Positions 12,210 to 21,821 of a DNA stretch of 64,000 nucleotides are shown one piece after another (position 1 is the first letter of the stretch; the number at the start of each line of letters is the position of its first letter). This DNA is from Apostichopus japonicus. Taxonomy: Eukaryota > Echinodermata > Holothuroidea > Aspidochirotida > Stichopodidae. Where the stretch lies: contig NC_092568.1 of NCBI RefSeq assembly GCF_037975245.1, positions 27,586,501 to 27,650,500 on the forward strand, given 5' to 3'. The notes beneath the pieces were generated by a model, which worked only from the letters and a program-made list of their open reading frames with translations, was not told the DNA's origin and did no database searches. The translations under genes and the position numbers were made by a program.

Positions 12210-15200
12210 ATTAGTTAATCCACCTAATATCTCAGTCCATACAGTGGCGCGATGGCTTGGCGCACTGTGCGAGCTGATGATCGAGACTCTCTTTTGCATC
12301 CGTGGTTCGAACCCCGGGTGATGACGTCTTTTGCCGATCTTTTACAGCAAGTGCCTACACGGGGAGCTGTAAGTATTAGTTAATCCACCTAATATCTCAG
12401 TCCATACAGTGGCGCGATGGCTTGGCGCACTGTGCGAGCTGATGATCGAGACTCTCTTTTGCATCGGTGGTTCGAACCCCGGGTGATGACGTCTTTTGCC
12501 GATCTTTTACAGCGAGTGCCTACACGGGGAGCTGTAAGTATTAGTTAATCCACCTAATATCTCAGTCCATACAGTGGCGCGAGGGCTTGGCGCACTGTAC
12601 GAGCTGATGAGCGAGGCTCTCTTTTGCATCGGTGGTTCGAGACCCCGGTGATGACGTCTTTTGCCGATCTTTTACATCGAGTGCCTACACGGGGAGCTGT
12701 AAGTATTAGTTAATCCACCTAATATCTCAGTCCATACAGTGGCGCGATGGCTTGGCGCACTGTACGAGCTGATGAGCGAGGCTCTCTTTTGCATCGGTGG
12801 TTCGAGTCCCCGGTGATGACGTCTTTTGCCGATCTTTTACATCGAGTGCCTACACGGGGAGCTGTAAGTATTAGTTAATCCACCTAATATCTCAGTCCAT
12901 ACAGTGGCGCGATGGCTTGGCGCACTGTGCGAGCTGATGATCGAGACTCTCTTTTGCATCGGTGGTTCGAACCCCGGGTGATGACGTCTTTTGCCGATCT
13001 TTTACAGCAAGTGCCTACACGGGGAGCTGTAAGTATTAGTTAATCCACCTAATATCTCAGTCCATACAGTGGCGCGATGGCTTGGCGCACTGTGCGAGCT
13101 GATGATCGAGACTCTCTTTTGCATCCGTGGTTCGAACCCCGGGTGATGACGTCTTTTGCCGATCTTTTACAGCAAGTGCCTACACGGGGAGCTGTAAGTA
13201 TTAGTTAATCCATCTAATATCTCAGTCCATACAGTGGCGCGATGGCTTGGCGCACTGTGCGAGCTGATGATCGAGACTCTCTTTTGCATCGGTGGTTCGA
13301 ACCCCGGGTGATGACGTCTTTTGCCGATCTTTTACAGCAAGTGCCTACACGGGGAGCTGTAAATATTAGTTAATCCACCTAATATCTCAGTCCATACAGT
13401 GGCGCGATGGCTTGGCGCACTGTGCGAGCTGATGAGCGAGGCTCTCTTTTGCATCGGTGGTTCGAGTCCCCGGTGATGACGTCTTTTGCCGATCTTTTAC
13501 ATCGAGTGCCTACACGGGGAGCTGTAAGTATTAGTTAATCCACCTAATATCTCAGTCCATACAGTGGCGCGATGGCTTGGCGCACTGTACGAGCTGATGA
13601 GCGAGGCTCTCTTTTGCATCGGTGGTTCGAACCCCGGGTGATGACGTCTTTTGCCGATCTTTTACAGCAAGTGCCTACACGGGGAGCTGTAAGTATTAGT
13701 TAATCCACCTAATATCTCAGTCCATACAGTGGCGCGATGGCTTGGCGCACTGTACGAGCTGATGAGCGAGGCTCTCTTTTGCATCGGTGGTTCGAGTCCC
13801 CGGTGATGACGTCTTTTGCCGATCTTTTACATCGAGTGCCTACACGGGGAGCTGTAAGTATTAGTTAATCCACCTAATATCTCAGTCCATACAGTGGCGC
13901 GATGGCTTGGCGCACTGTGCGAGCTGATGATCGAGACTCTCTTTTGCATCGGTGGTTCGAACCCCGGGTGATGACGTCTTTTGTCGATCTTTTACAGCAA
14001 GTGCCTACACGGGGAGCTGTAAGTATTAGTTAATCCACCTAATATCTCTCAGTCCATACAGTGGCGCGATGGCTTGGCGCACTGTGCGAGCTGATGATCG
14101 AGACTCTCTTTTGCATCGGTGGTTCGAACCCCGGGTGATGACGTCTTTTGCCGATCTTTTACAGCGAGTGCCTACACGGGGAGCTGTAAGTATTAGTTAA
14201 TCCACCTAATATCTCAGTCCATACAGTGGCGCGATGGCTTGGCGCACTGTGCGAGCTGATGATCGAGACTCTCTTTTGCATCGGTGGTTCGAACCCCGGG
14301 TGATGACGTCTTTTGCCGATCTTTTACAGCACGTGCCTACACGGGGAGCTGTAAGTATTAGTTAATCCACCTAATATCTCAGTCCATACAGTGGCGCGAT
14401 GGCTTGGCGCACTGTACGAGCTGATGATCGAGACTCTCTTTTGCATCCGTGGTTCGAACCCCGGGTGATGACGTCTTTTGCCGATCTTTTACAGCCTACA
14501 CGAGGAGCTGTAAGTATTAGTTAATCCACCTAATCACTCAGTCCATACAGTGGCGCGATGGCTTGGCGCACTGTGCGAGCTGATGATCGAGACTCTCTTT
14601 TGCATCCGTGGTTCGAACCCCGGGTAATGACGTCTTTTGCCGATCTTTTACAGCGAGTGCCTACACGGGGAGCTGTAAGTATTAGTTAATCCACCTAATA
14701 TCTCAGTCCATACAGTGGCGCGATGGCTTGGCGCACTGTGCGAGCTGATGATCGAGACTCTCTTTTGCATCCGTGGTTCGAACCCCGGGTGATGACGTCT
14801 TTTGCCGATCTTTTACAGCAAGTGCCTACACGGGGAGCTGTAAGTATTAGTTAATCCACCTAATATCTCAGTCCATACAGTGGCGCGATGGCTTGGCGCA
14901 CTGTGCGAGCTGATGATCGAGACTCTCTTTTGCATCCTTGGTTCGAACCCCGGGTGATGACGTCTTTTGCCGATCTTTTACAGCAAGTGCCTACACGGGG
15001 AGCTGTAAGTATTAGTTAATCCACCTAATATCTCAGTCCATACAGTGGCGCGATTGCTTGGCGCACTGTGCGAGCTGATGATCGAGACTCTCTTTTGCAT
15101 CGGTGGTTCGAACCCCGGGTGATGACGTCTTTTGCCGATCTTTTACAGCGAGTGCCTACACGGGGAGCTGTAAGTATTAGTTAATCCACCTAATATCTCA

Positions 15201-16495
15201 GTCCATACAGTGGCGCGATGGCTTGGCGCACTGTGCGAGCTGATGATCGAGACTCTCTTTTGCATCCGTGGTTCGAACCCCGGGTAATGACGTCTTTTGC
15301 CGATCTTTTACAGCGAGTGCCTACACGGGGAGCTGTAAGTATTAGTTAATCTACCTAATATCTCAGTCCATACAGTGGCGCGATGGCTTGGCGCACTGTG
15401 CGAGCTGATGATCGAGACTCTCTTTTGCATCCGTGGTTCGAACCCCGGGTGATGACGTCTTTTGCCGATCTTTTACAGCAAGTGCCTACACGGGGAGCTG
15501 TAAGTATTAGTTAATCCACCTAATATCTCAGTCCATACAGTGGCGCGATGGCTTGGCGCACTGTACGAGCTGATGAGCGAGGCTCTCTTTTGCATCGGTG
15601 GTTCGAGTCCCCGGTGATGACGTCTTTTGCCGATCTTTTACATCGAGTGCCTACACGGGGAGCTGTAAGTATTAGTTAATCCACCTAATATCTCAGTCCA
15701 TACAGTGGCGCGATGGCTTGGCGCACTGTGCGAGCTGATGATCGAGACTCTCTTTTGCATCCGTGGTTCGAACCCCGGGTGATGACGTCTTTTGCCGATC
15801 TTTTACAGCAAGTGCCTACACGGGGAGCTGTAAATATTAGTTAATCCACCTAATATCTCAGTCCATACAGTGGCGCGATGGCTTGGCGCACTGTGCGAGC
15901 TGATGATCGAGACTCTCTTTTGCATCGGTGGTTCGAACCCCGGGTGATGACGTCTTTTGCCGATCTTTTACAGCAAGTGCCTACACGGGGAGCTGTAAGT
16001 ATTAGTTAATCCACCTAATATCTCAGTCCATACAGTGGCGCGATGGCTTGGCGCACTGTGCGAGCTGATGATCGAGACTCTCTTTTGCATCGGTGGTTCG
16101 AACCCCGGGTGATGACGTCTTTTGCCGATCTTTTACAGCAAGTGCCTACACGGGGAGCTGTAAGTATTAGTTAATCCACCTAATATCTCAGTCCATACAG
16201 TGGCGCGATGGCTTGGCGCACTGTGCGAGCTGATGATCGAGACTCTCTTTTGCATCGGTGGTTCGAACCCCGGGTGATGACGTCTTTTGCCGATCTTTTA
16301 CAGCAAGTGCCTACACGGGGAGCTGTAAGTATTAGTTAATCCACCTAATATCTCAGTCCATACAGTGGCGCGATGGCTTGGCGCACTGTGCGAGCTGATG
16401 AGCGAGGCTCTCTTTTGCATCGGTGGTTCGAACCCCGGGTGATGACGTCTTTTGCCGATCTTTTACAGCAAGTGCCTACACGGGGAGCTGTAAGT

Positions 16496-17320
16496 ATGAG
16501 TTAATCCACCTAATATCTCAGTCCATACAGTGGCGCGATGGCTTGGCGCACTGTACGAGCTGATGAGCGAGGCTCTCTTTTGCATCGGTGGTTCGAGACC
16601 CCGGTGATGACGTCTTTTGCCGATCTTTTACATCGAGTGCCTTCACGGGGAGCTGTAAGTATTAGTTAATCCACCTAATATCTCAGTCCATACAGTGGCG
16701 CGATGGCTTGGCGCACTGTACGAGCTGATGATCGAGACTCTCTTTTGCATCGGTGGTTCGAACCCCGGGTGAGGACGTCTTTTGCCGATCTTTTACAGCA
16801 AGTGCCTACACGGGGAGCTGTAAGTATTAGTTAATCCACCTAATATCTCAGTCCATACAGTGGCGCGATGGCTTGGCGCACTGTGCGAGCTGATGATCGA
16901 GACTCTCTTTTGCATCGGTGGTTCGAACCCCGGGTGATGACGTCTTTTGCCGATCTTTTACAGCAAGTGCCTACACGGGGAGCTGTAAGTATTAGTTAAT
17001 CCACCTAATATCTCAGTCCATACAGTGGCGCGATGGCTTGGCGCACTGTGCGAGCTGATGATCGAGACTCTCTTTTGCATCGGTGGTTCGAACCCCGGGT
17101 GATGACGTCTTTTGCCGATCTTTTACAGCAAGTGCCTACACGGGGAGCTGTAAATATTAGTTAATCCACCTAATATCTCAGTCCATACAGTGGCGCGATG
17201 GCTTGGCGCACTGTACGAGCTGATGAGCGAGGCTCTCTTTTGCATCGGTGGTTCGAGTCCCCGGTGATGACGTCTTTTGCCGATCTTTTACATCGAGTGC
17301 CTACACGGGGAGCTGTAAGT
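16496..17320 (+). repeat. Five-monomer segment, right copy of the duplication
   Basis: Matches 11,385-12,209 in the order of its rare variants (ttcgagaccc, cttcacgg, gaggacgtc, aaatattag). Further right the relationship continues with a shorter offset of 27 monomers: ccatctaa at 13,210 and 17,661, then aaatattag and a shared hybrid B monomer at 13,365 and 17,816. This implies that four monomers were lost from the copy or gained in the source. Confidence 0.8.
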
Positions 17321-19012
17321 ATTAGTTAATCCACCTAATATCTCAGTCCATACAGTGGCGCGATGGCTTGGCGCACTGTGCGAGCTGATGATCGAGACTC
17401 TCTTTTGCATCGGTGGTTCGAACCCCGGGTGATGACGTCTTTTGCCGATCTTTTACAGCAAGTGCCTACACGGGGAGCTGTAAGTATTAGTTAATCCACC
17501 TAATATCTCAGTCCATACAGTGGCGCGATGGCTTGGCGCACTGTGCGAGCTGATGATCGAGACTCTCTTTTGCATCGGTGGTTCGAACCCCGGGTGATGA
17601 CGTCTTTTGCCGATCTTTTACAGCAAGTGCCTACACGGGGAGCTGTAAGTATTAGTTAATCCATCTAATATCTCAGTCCATACAGTGGCGCGATGGCTTG
17701 GCGCACTGTGCGAGCTGATGATCGAGACTCTCTTTTGCATCGGTGGTTCGAACCCCGGGTGATGACGTCTTTTGCCGATCTTTTACAGCAAGTGCCTACA
17801 CGGGGAGCTGTAAATATTAGTTAATCCACCTAATATCTCAGTCCATACAGTGGCGCGATGGCTTGGCGCACTGTGCGAGCTGATGAGCGAGGCTCTCTTT
17901 TGCATCGGTGGTTCGAGTCCCCGGTGATGACGTCTTTTGCCGATCTTTTACATCGAGTGCCTACACGGGGAGCTGTAAGTATTAGTTAATCCACCTAATA
18001 TCTCAGTCCATACAGTGGCGCGATGGCTTGGCGCACTGTGCGAGCTGATGATCGAGACTCTCTTTTGCATCGGTGGTTCGAACCCCGGGTGATGACGTCT
18101 TTTGCCGATCTTTTACAGCAAGTGCCTACACGGGGAGCTGTAAGTATTAGTTAATCCACCTAATATCTCAGTCCATACAGTGGCGCGATGGCTTGGCGCA
18201 CTGTACGAGCTGATGAGCGAGGCTCTCTTTTGCATCGGTGGTTCGAGTCCCCGGTGATGACGTCTTTTGCCGATCTTTTACATCGAGTGCCTTCACGGGG
18301 AGCTGTAAGTATTAGTTAATCCACCTAATATCTCAGTCCATACAGTGGCGCGATGGCTTGGCGCACTGTGCGAGCTGATGATCGAGACTCTCTTTTGCAT
18401 CGGTGGTTCGAACCCCGGGTGATGACGTCTTTTGCCGATCTTTTACAGCAAGTGCCTACACGGGGAGCTGTAAGTATTAGTTAATCCACCTAATATCTCA
18501 GTCCATACAGTGGCGCGATGGCTTGGCGCACTGTGCGAGCTGATGATCGAGACTCTCTTTTGCATCCGTGGTTCGAACCCCGGGTGATGACGTCTTTTGC
18601 CGATCTTTTACAGCAAGTGCCTACACGGGGAGCTGTAAGTATTAGTTAATCCACCTAATATCTCAGTCCATACAGTGGCGCGATGGCTTGGCGCACTGTA
18701 CGAGCTGATGAGCGAGGCTCTCTTTTGCATCGGTGGTTCGAGTCCCCGGTGATGACGTCTTTTGCCGATCTTTTACATCGAGTGCCTACACGGGGAGCTG
18801 TAAGTATTAGTTAATCCACCTAATATCTCAGTCCATACAGTGGCGCGATGGCTTGGCGCACTGTGCGAGCTGATGATCGAGACTCTCTTTTGCATCCGTG
18901 GTTCGAACCCCGGGTGATGACGTCTTTTGCCGATCTTTTACAGCAAGTGCCTACACGGGGAGCTGTAAGTATTAGTTAATCCACCTAATATCTCAGTCCA
19001 TACAGTGGCGCG

Positions 19013-19022
19013 ATGGCTTGGC
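19013..19022 (+). repeat. Target site duplication, left copy
   Basis: ATGGCTTGGC, monomer positions 43-52, directly precedes the first LINE-specific base. The identical 10 bp follows the poly(A) tail at 21,039-21,048. Because the tail ends in A, the duplication could be 9 bp (TGGCTTGGC). Confidence 0.93.
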
Positions 19023-20694
19023 AAACAAAACTGAACTTTTAGTTTTCGGCCAAAGTCGTTTAAATGATATTGTTTATAACTTTCCTATTAAGAATGACTA
19101 TATCCAAGTTCTAGGTGTCGCTATTGGTAACGACAAACAGCAAATTGAACATATTAATTGGGATAAGAAGGTGAAGGATTGTTGTACAATTCTTGGACGT
19201 TGGAAAGGTCGCAGACTTTCCATGAAAGGCAAAGCGCTTATCATTAATGCTCTTATTGTTTCACGGCTTGTGTATCTTGCTACTGTTCTGCCTATTCCTA
19301 AGTGGGTGAGTAACACGTTTCATAGGAGTATTATCGACTTTATTTGGAATGGGAGGAAATCAGCAATTAAATATTCTTCTTTGATCCTTCCCGTGGAAGA
19401 AGGCGGTCTTAATCTGTGTGATCTCGATATTAAACGGGATGCCTTAAGAATTAAGTTTATCAGCAAAATTTTAAGCGATAATATTAACACGAAGTTGAAG
19501 AATTTGATGTTATATTTTTTAAACTACTGCGATAATATGAATCTTGGTATCAGCATTTTTCATACTATTCCCAGTAAGAGCTCGCTCCTTTGTCTCCCCC
19601 CTTACTATAGCGAATTGTTGTTAGCATGGAGAAAGCTAACTGATGGTAGATTCTGGCCACCGACGACGCGTGAAGATATGCTTTATCTGCCTATTTTTAA
19701 CAATCCTCTTATTTGTGTTGACAATACTCCCATTTTTAATCGCCACTTTATTGATGGCGGAATCATTCGCATTAGCGATCTAATGTATGAAATGATTCCA
19801 ACTAGCTTACCTGCTGAAGCAGTTCGTGACTGTATTCATCTGGCTAATCCAGATAATCCGGGTTCGCTCGAGGAGATAGAGGATTACCTGGCGGTGATCT
19901 TAAGTGCAATTCCCACCGATTGGCTTACTAAAATCTACTCTTCCGACACTATTGTTTCTTCCAAACCTGACCACGATTGCACTATTATATTTACCTGTGG
20001 TTGTGATCGTGTTGACGCTTCGAAGTTGACTTGCAGGGAGGCAACTCTTTTATTTCGTAAAAAGCATGGTTGTACACCAACTGGTGAAATTCACTGGAAG
20101 AAAATGTTTACGAATTTATCTTTTTCTAATAGATGGGTAAATATTTATAGATCTCCGAAGACGTTCCATGACGCCGAGATAGATTTTAAAATTTCACATA
20201 ATATTTTATACACTAATGATAACCTTTTTAGGTTCAAAACTGTGGACTCTCCTGCTTGTACTTTTTGTTCTCCAACCAATGAGTCCGTTATTCACTTGTT
20301 CATTGAGTGTCCTGAGATTAGAGTACTCTGGAATCATTTTATTAGTAAACTCAGTAGAATCTATAATACACAGGACCATGATAATTGGAAGATTATTACC
20401 TTATTTGGCCTTGGCCTACATCGCAAACGTAAAGAGGGTATTTTAATCGATTTTCTTGTTAATGTTTACAAGTGTGCTATTTGGAGATGCCGTGTTTGCC
20501 AACTATTCGATGGGCATAAAATGCATATTAGTAATTACTTCCATAATGTTCTTCAACAGAAATTGAAACTAATTTATAATGTTCATAATAATAATAAGAC
20601 TCTCCATAAGTTCTTCATGTTATTTGCTCAGGGCGGAGTGGTTCTCCAACAGACCAACGGCAGAGATTATACCTATCATTTTGATAGGGGATAA
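19018..20694 (+). CDS. LINE ORF2 C-terminal fragment (end of reverse transcriptase domain plus C-terminal zinc-knuckle region), 5'-truncated
   Basis: A complete LINE ORF2 encodes an endonuclease and a reverse transcriptase that copies the element RNA into a nicked target. Only the last roughly 556 residues remain here. The open frame nominally begins at a TTG in satellite sequence; true LINE coding starts at 19,023, so no authentic start codon exists. Residues 3-6 (NKTE) match the conserved K-T/S-E motif downstream of the RT active site, so the catalytic YxDD motif is missing. Residues 28-36 contain the LGVxIG-type motif. Residues 59-137 follow the L1/Tx1 thumb pattern (W...G...LxxK...Y..xxxP, FIWNG, GGLNL). 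Residues 355-445 form the C-terminal zinc-binding region with C414-x2-C417-x8-H426-x4-C431. There is no internal stop or frameshift before TAA at 20,692-20,694. No function is expected from this remnant; it is best read as a truncated, inactive copy. Confidence 0.88.
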   Translation: MANKTELLVFGQSRLNDIVYNFPIKNDYIQVLGVAIGNDKQQIEHINWDKKVKDCCTILGRWKGRRLSMKGKALIINALIVSRLVYLATVLPIPKWVSNTFHRSIIDFIWNGRKSAIKYSSLILPVEEGGLNLCDLDIKRDALRIKFISKILSDNINTKLKNLMLYFLNYCDNMNLGISIFHTIPSKSSLLCLPPYYSELLLAWRKLTDGRFWPPTTREDMLYLPIFNNPLICVDNTPIFNRHFIDGGIIRISDLMYEMIPTSLPAEAVRDCIHLANPDNPGSLEEIEDYLAVILSAIPTDWLTKIYSSDTIVSSKPDHDCTIIFTCGCDRVDASKLTCREATLLFRKKHGCTPTGEIHWKKMFTNLSFSNRWVNIYRSPKTFHDAEIDFKISHNILYTNDNLFRFKTVDSPACTFCSPTNESVIHLFIECPEIRVLWNHFISKLSRIYNTQDHDNWKIITLFGLGLHRKRKEGILIDFLVNVYKCAIWRCRVCQLFDGHKMHISNYFHNVLQQKLKLIYNVHNNNKTLHKFFMLFAQGGVVLQQTNGRDYTYHFDRG

Positions 20695-20992
20695 TTTTGC
20701 CACTTCATCATCCATCTATTTATGTTGTGTTGCAGCCGTTTGTATGTGATTAATTTCGGCATTTTCACGTTATCGTTCAGATGTCTTCGTTAACAAAGTG
20801 TACTATTGGATTATTTAGGTGTTGCATGTTTACATCATTTTGTGTGGCTGTATTGTGTTAACGTACATGTAATTAAATTAAATTTGATTACACTCAACTA
20901 TTTAATGCTTAATGCTCCTAAAGTATACACAGCATATTTTATTGTATTACTCATTACTACTGTTATAAATTGTATATAATTGTGCATCAAAT

Positions 20993-21014
20993 GGGTGAGC
21001 CGGTGGGCTCATCT
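20993..21014 (+). other. Stem-loop at the 3' end of the LINE
   Basis: TGAGCC (20,996-21,001) pairs with GGCTCA (21,006-21,011) around a GGTG loop. Three outer pairs, one G-C and two G-T, extend the stem to nine. It sits just 5' of the poly(A) signal, in an otherwise AT-rich tail. Some LINE reverse transcriptases recognise 3' stem-loops in their own RNA; that role here is inference. Confidence 0.55.
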
Positions 21015-21017
21015 TTC

Positions 21018-21023
21018 AATAAA
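21018..21023 (+). promoter_or_regulatory. Poly(A) signal AATAAA of the LINE
   Basis: Canonical AATAAA, followed seven bases later by the A-run that represents the reverse-transcribed tail. The short spacing suggests cleavage close to the signal. Confidence 0.75.
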
Positions 21024-21038
21024 AGAGAGAAAAAAAAA

Positions 21039-21048
21039 ATGGCTTGGC
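21039..21048 (+). repeat. Target site duplication, right copy
   Basis: ATGGCTTGGC, identical to 19,013-19,022. Joining 18,971-19,022 to 21,049-21,161 restores one monomer of exactly 165 bp, so the insertion caused no other gain or loss of satellite sequence. Confidence 0.93.
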
Positions 21049-21821
21049 GCACTGTGCGAGCTGATGATCGAGACTTTCTTTTGCATCGGTGGTTCGAACC
21101 CCGGGTGATGACGTCTTTTGCCGATCTTTTACATCGAGTGCCTACACGGGGAGCTGTAAGTATTAGTTAATCCACCTAATATCTCAGTCCATACAGTGGC
21201 GCGATGGCTTGGCGCACTGTGCGAGCTGATGATCGAGACTCTCTTTTGCATCGGTGGTTCGAACCCCGGGTGATGACGTCTTTTGCCGATCTTTTACAGC
21301 AAGTGCCTACACGGGGAGCTGTAAGTATTAGTTAATCCACCTAATATCTCAGTCCATACAGTGGCGCGATGGCTTGGCGCACTGTACGAGCTGATCAGCG
21401 AGGCTCTCTTTTGCATCGGTGGTTCGAGTCGCCGGTGATGACGTCTTTTGCCGATCTTTTACATCGAGTGCCTACACGGGGAGCTGTAAGTATTAGTTAA
21501 TCCACCTAATATCTCAGTCCATACAGTGGCGCGATGGCTTGGCGCACTGTGCGAGCTGATGATCGAGACTCTCTTTTGCATCGGTGGTTCGAACCCCGGG
21601 TGATGACGTCTTTTGCCGATCTTTTACAGCAAGTGCCTACACGGGGAGCTGTAAGTATTAGTTAATCCACCTAATATCTCAGTCCATACAGTGGCGCGAT
21701 GGCTTGGCGCACTGTGCGAGCTGATGATCGAGACTCTCTTTTGCATCGGTGGTTCGAACCCCGGGTGATGACGTCTTTTGCCGATCTTTTACATCGAGTG
21801 CCTACACGGGGAGCTGTAAGT

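Larger units (their letters stand above)
1..19022 (+). repeat. 165 bp tRNA-like satellite array, left arm (115 full monomers plus 52 bp)
   Basis: Head-to-tail direct repeats with a 165 bp period. ATTAG starts occur at 1, 166, 331 and so on to 18,971, which is 115 monomers less 5 bp. The shortfall is explained by three indels: -1 near 3,594, +2 near 14,047 and -6 near 14,495. Each unit has an A-box-like tract, an exact B box, three T4 runs and a CpG-rich core. Monomer forms A1, A2 and B are intermixed. No inversion was seen. The arm ends inside a monomer where the LINE is inserted. No gene is visible in it; the only open frames are short translations of the repeat. Confidence 0.98.
1981..19022 (+). 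repeat. Irregular mixed zone of A1, A2 and B monomers
   Basis: Monomer types no longer alternate regularly. Mosaic monomers appear (for example 2,146-2,310, with tgtacgag of B but the ttcgaacccc and acagcaag of A), and A2 becomes common after about 3,800. Strict A1/B alternation returns briefly at 2,806-3,794. Sporadic acagcgag endings occur near 9,211, 12,511, 14,165, 14,652, 15,146 and 15,312. All three left-arm indels lie in this zone. There is no gene in this stretch. Confidence 0.85.
19023..21038 (+). mobile_element. 5'-truncated L1/Tx1-like LINE (non-LTR retrotransposon)
   Basis: This 2,016 bp insert is unrelated in sequence and composition to the satellite around it. It consists of the C-terminal part of ORF2, a 3' UTR, an AATAAA signal and an A-run of about ten bases, flanked by a 10 bp direct duplication of the target. 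This is the signature of target-primed reverse transcription with 5' truncation. The left end lies inside the reverse transcriptase domain, so the copy cannot move by itself. The long uninterrupted reading frame and perfect duplication suggest a fairly recent insertion. The clade call rests on the thumb-region pattern and the C-terminal CCHC motif. Confidence 0.95.
20695..21038 (+). other. LINE 3' UTR and poly(A) tail
   Basis: AT-rich noncoding tail of the LINE, about 344 bp. It runs from the ORF2 stop to the A-run at 21,030-21,038, or one base further because the first target-duplication base is also A. It contains a GC-rich hairpin and the AATAAA signal at its end. No other gene is seen. 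Confidence 0.88.

Noticed and set aside
19098-19316. 72-codon minus-strand frame inside the LINE.
   Set aside because: Antisense shadow of the ORF2 frame, with no recognisable domain.
20216-20446. 76-codon plus-strand frame inside the LINE.
   Set aside because: Alternative-frame shadow of ORF2, lying over its zinc-knuckle region.
20970-21170. 66-codon frame spanning the LINE 3' end and the satellite.
   Set aside because: It reads through the poly(A) tail into the repeat, so it is a chance chimera created by the insertion.
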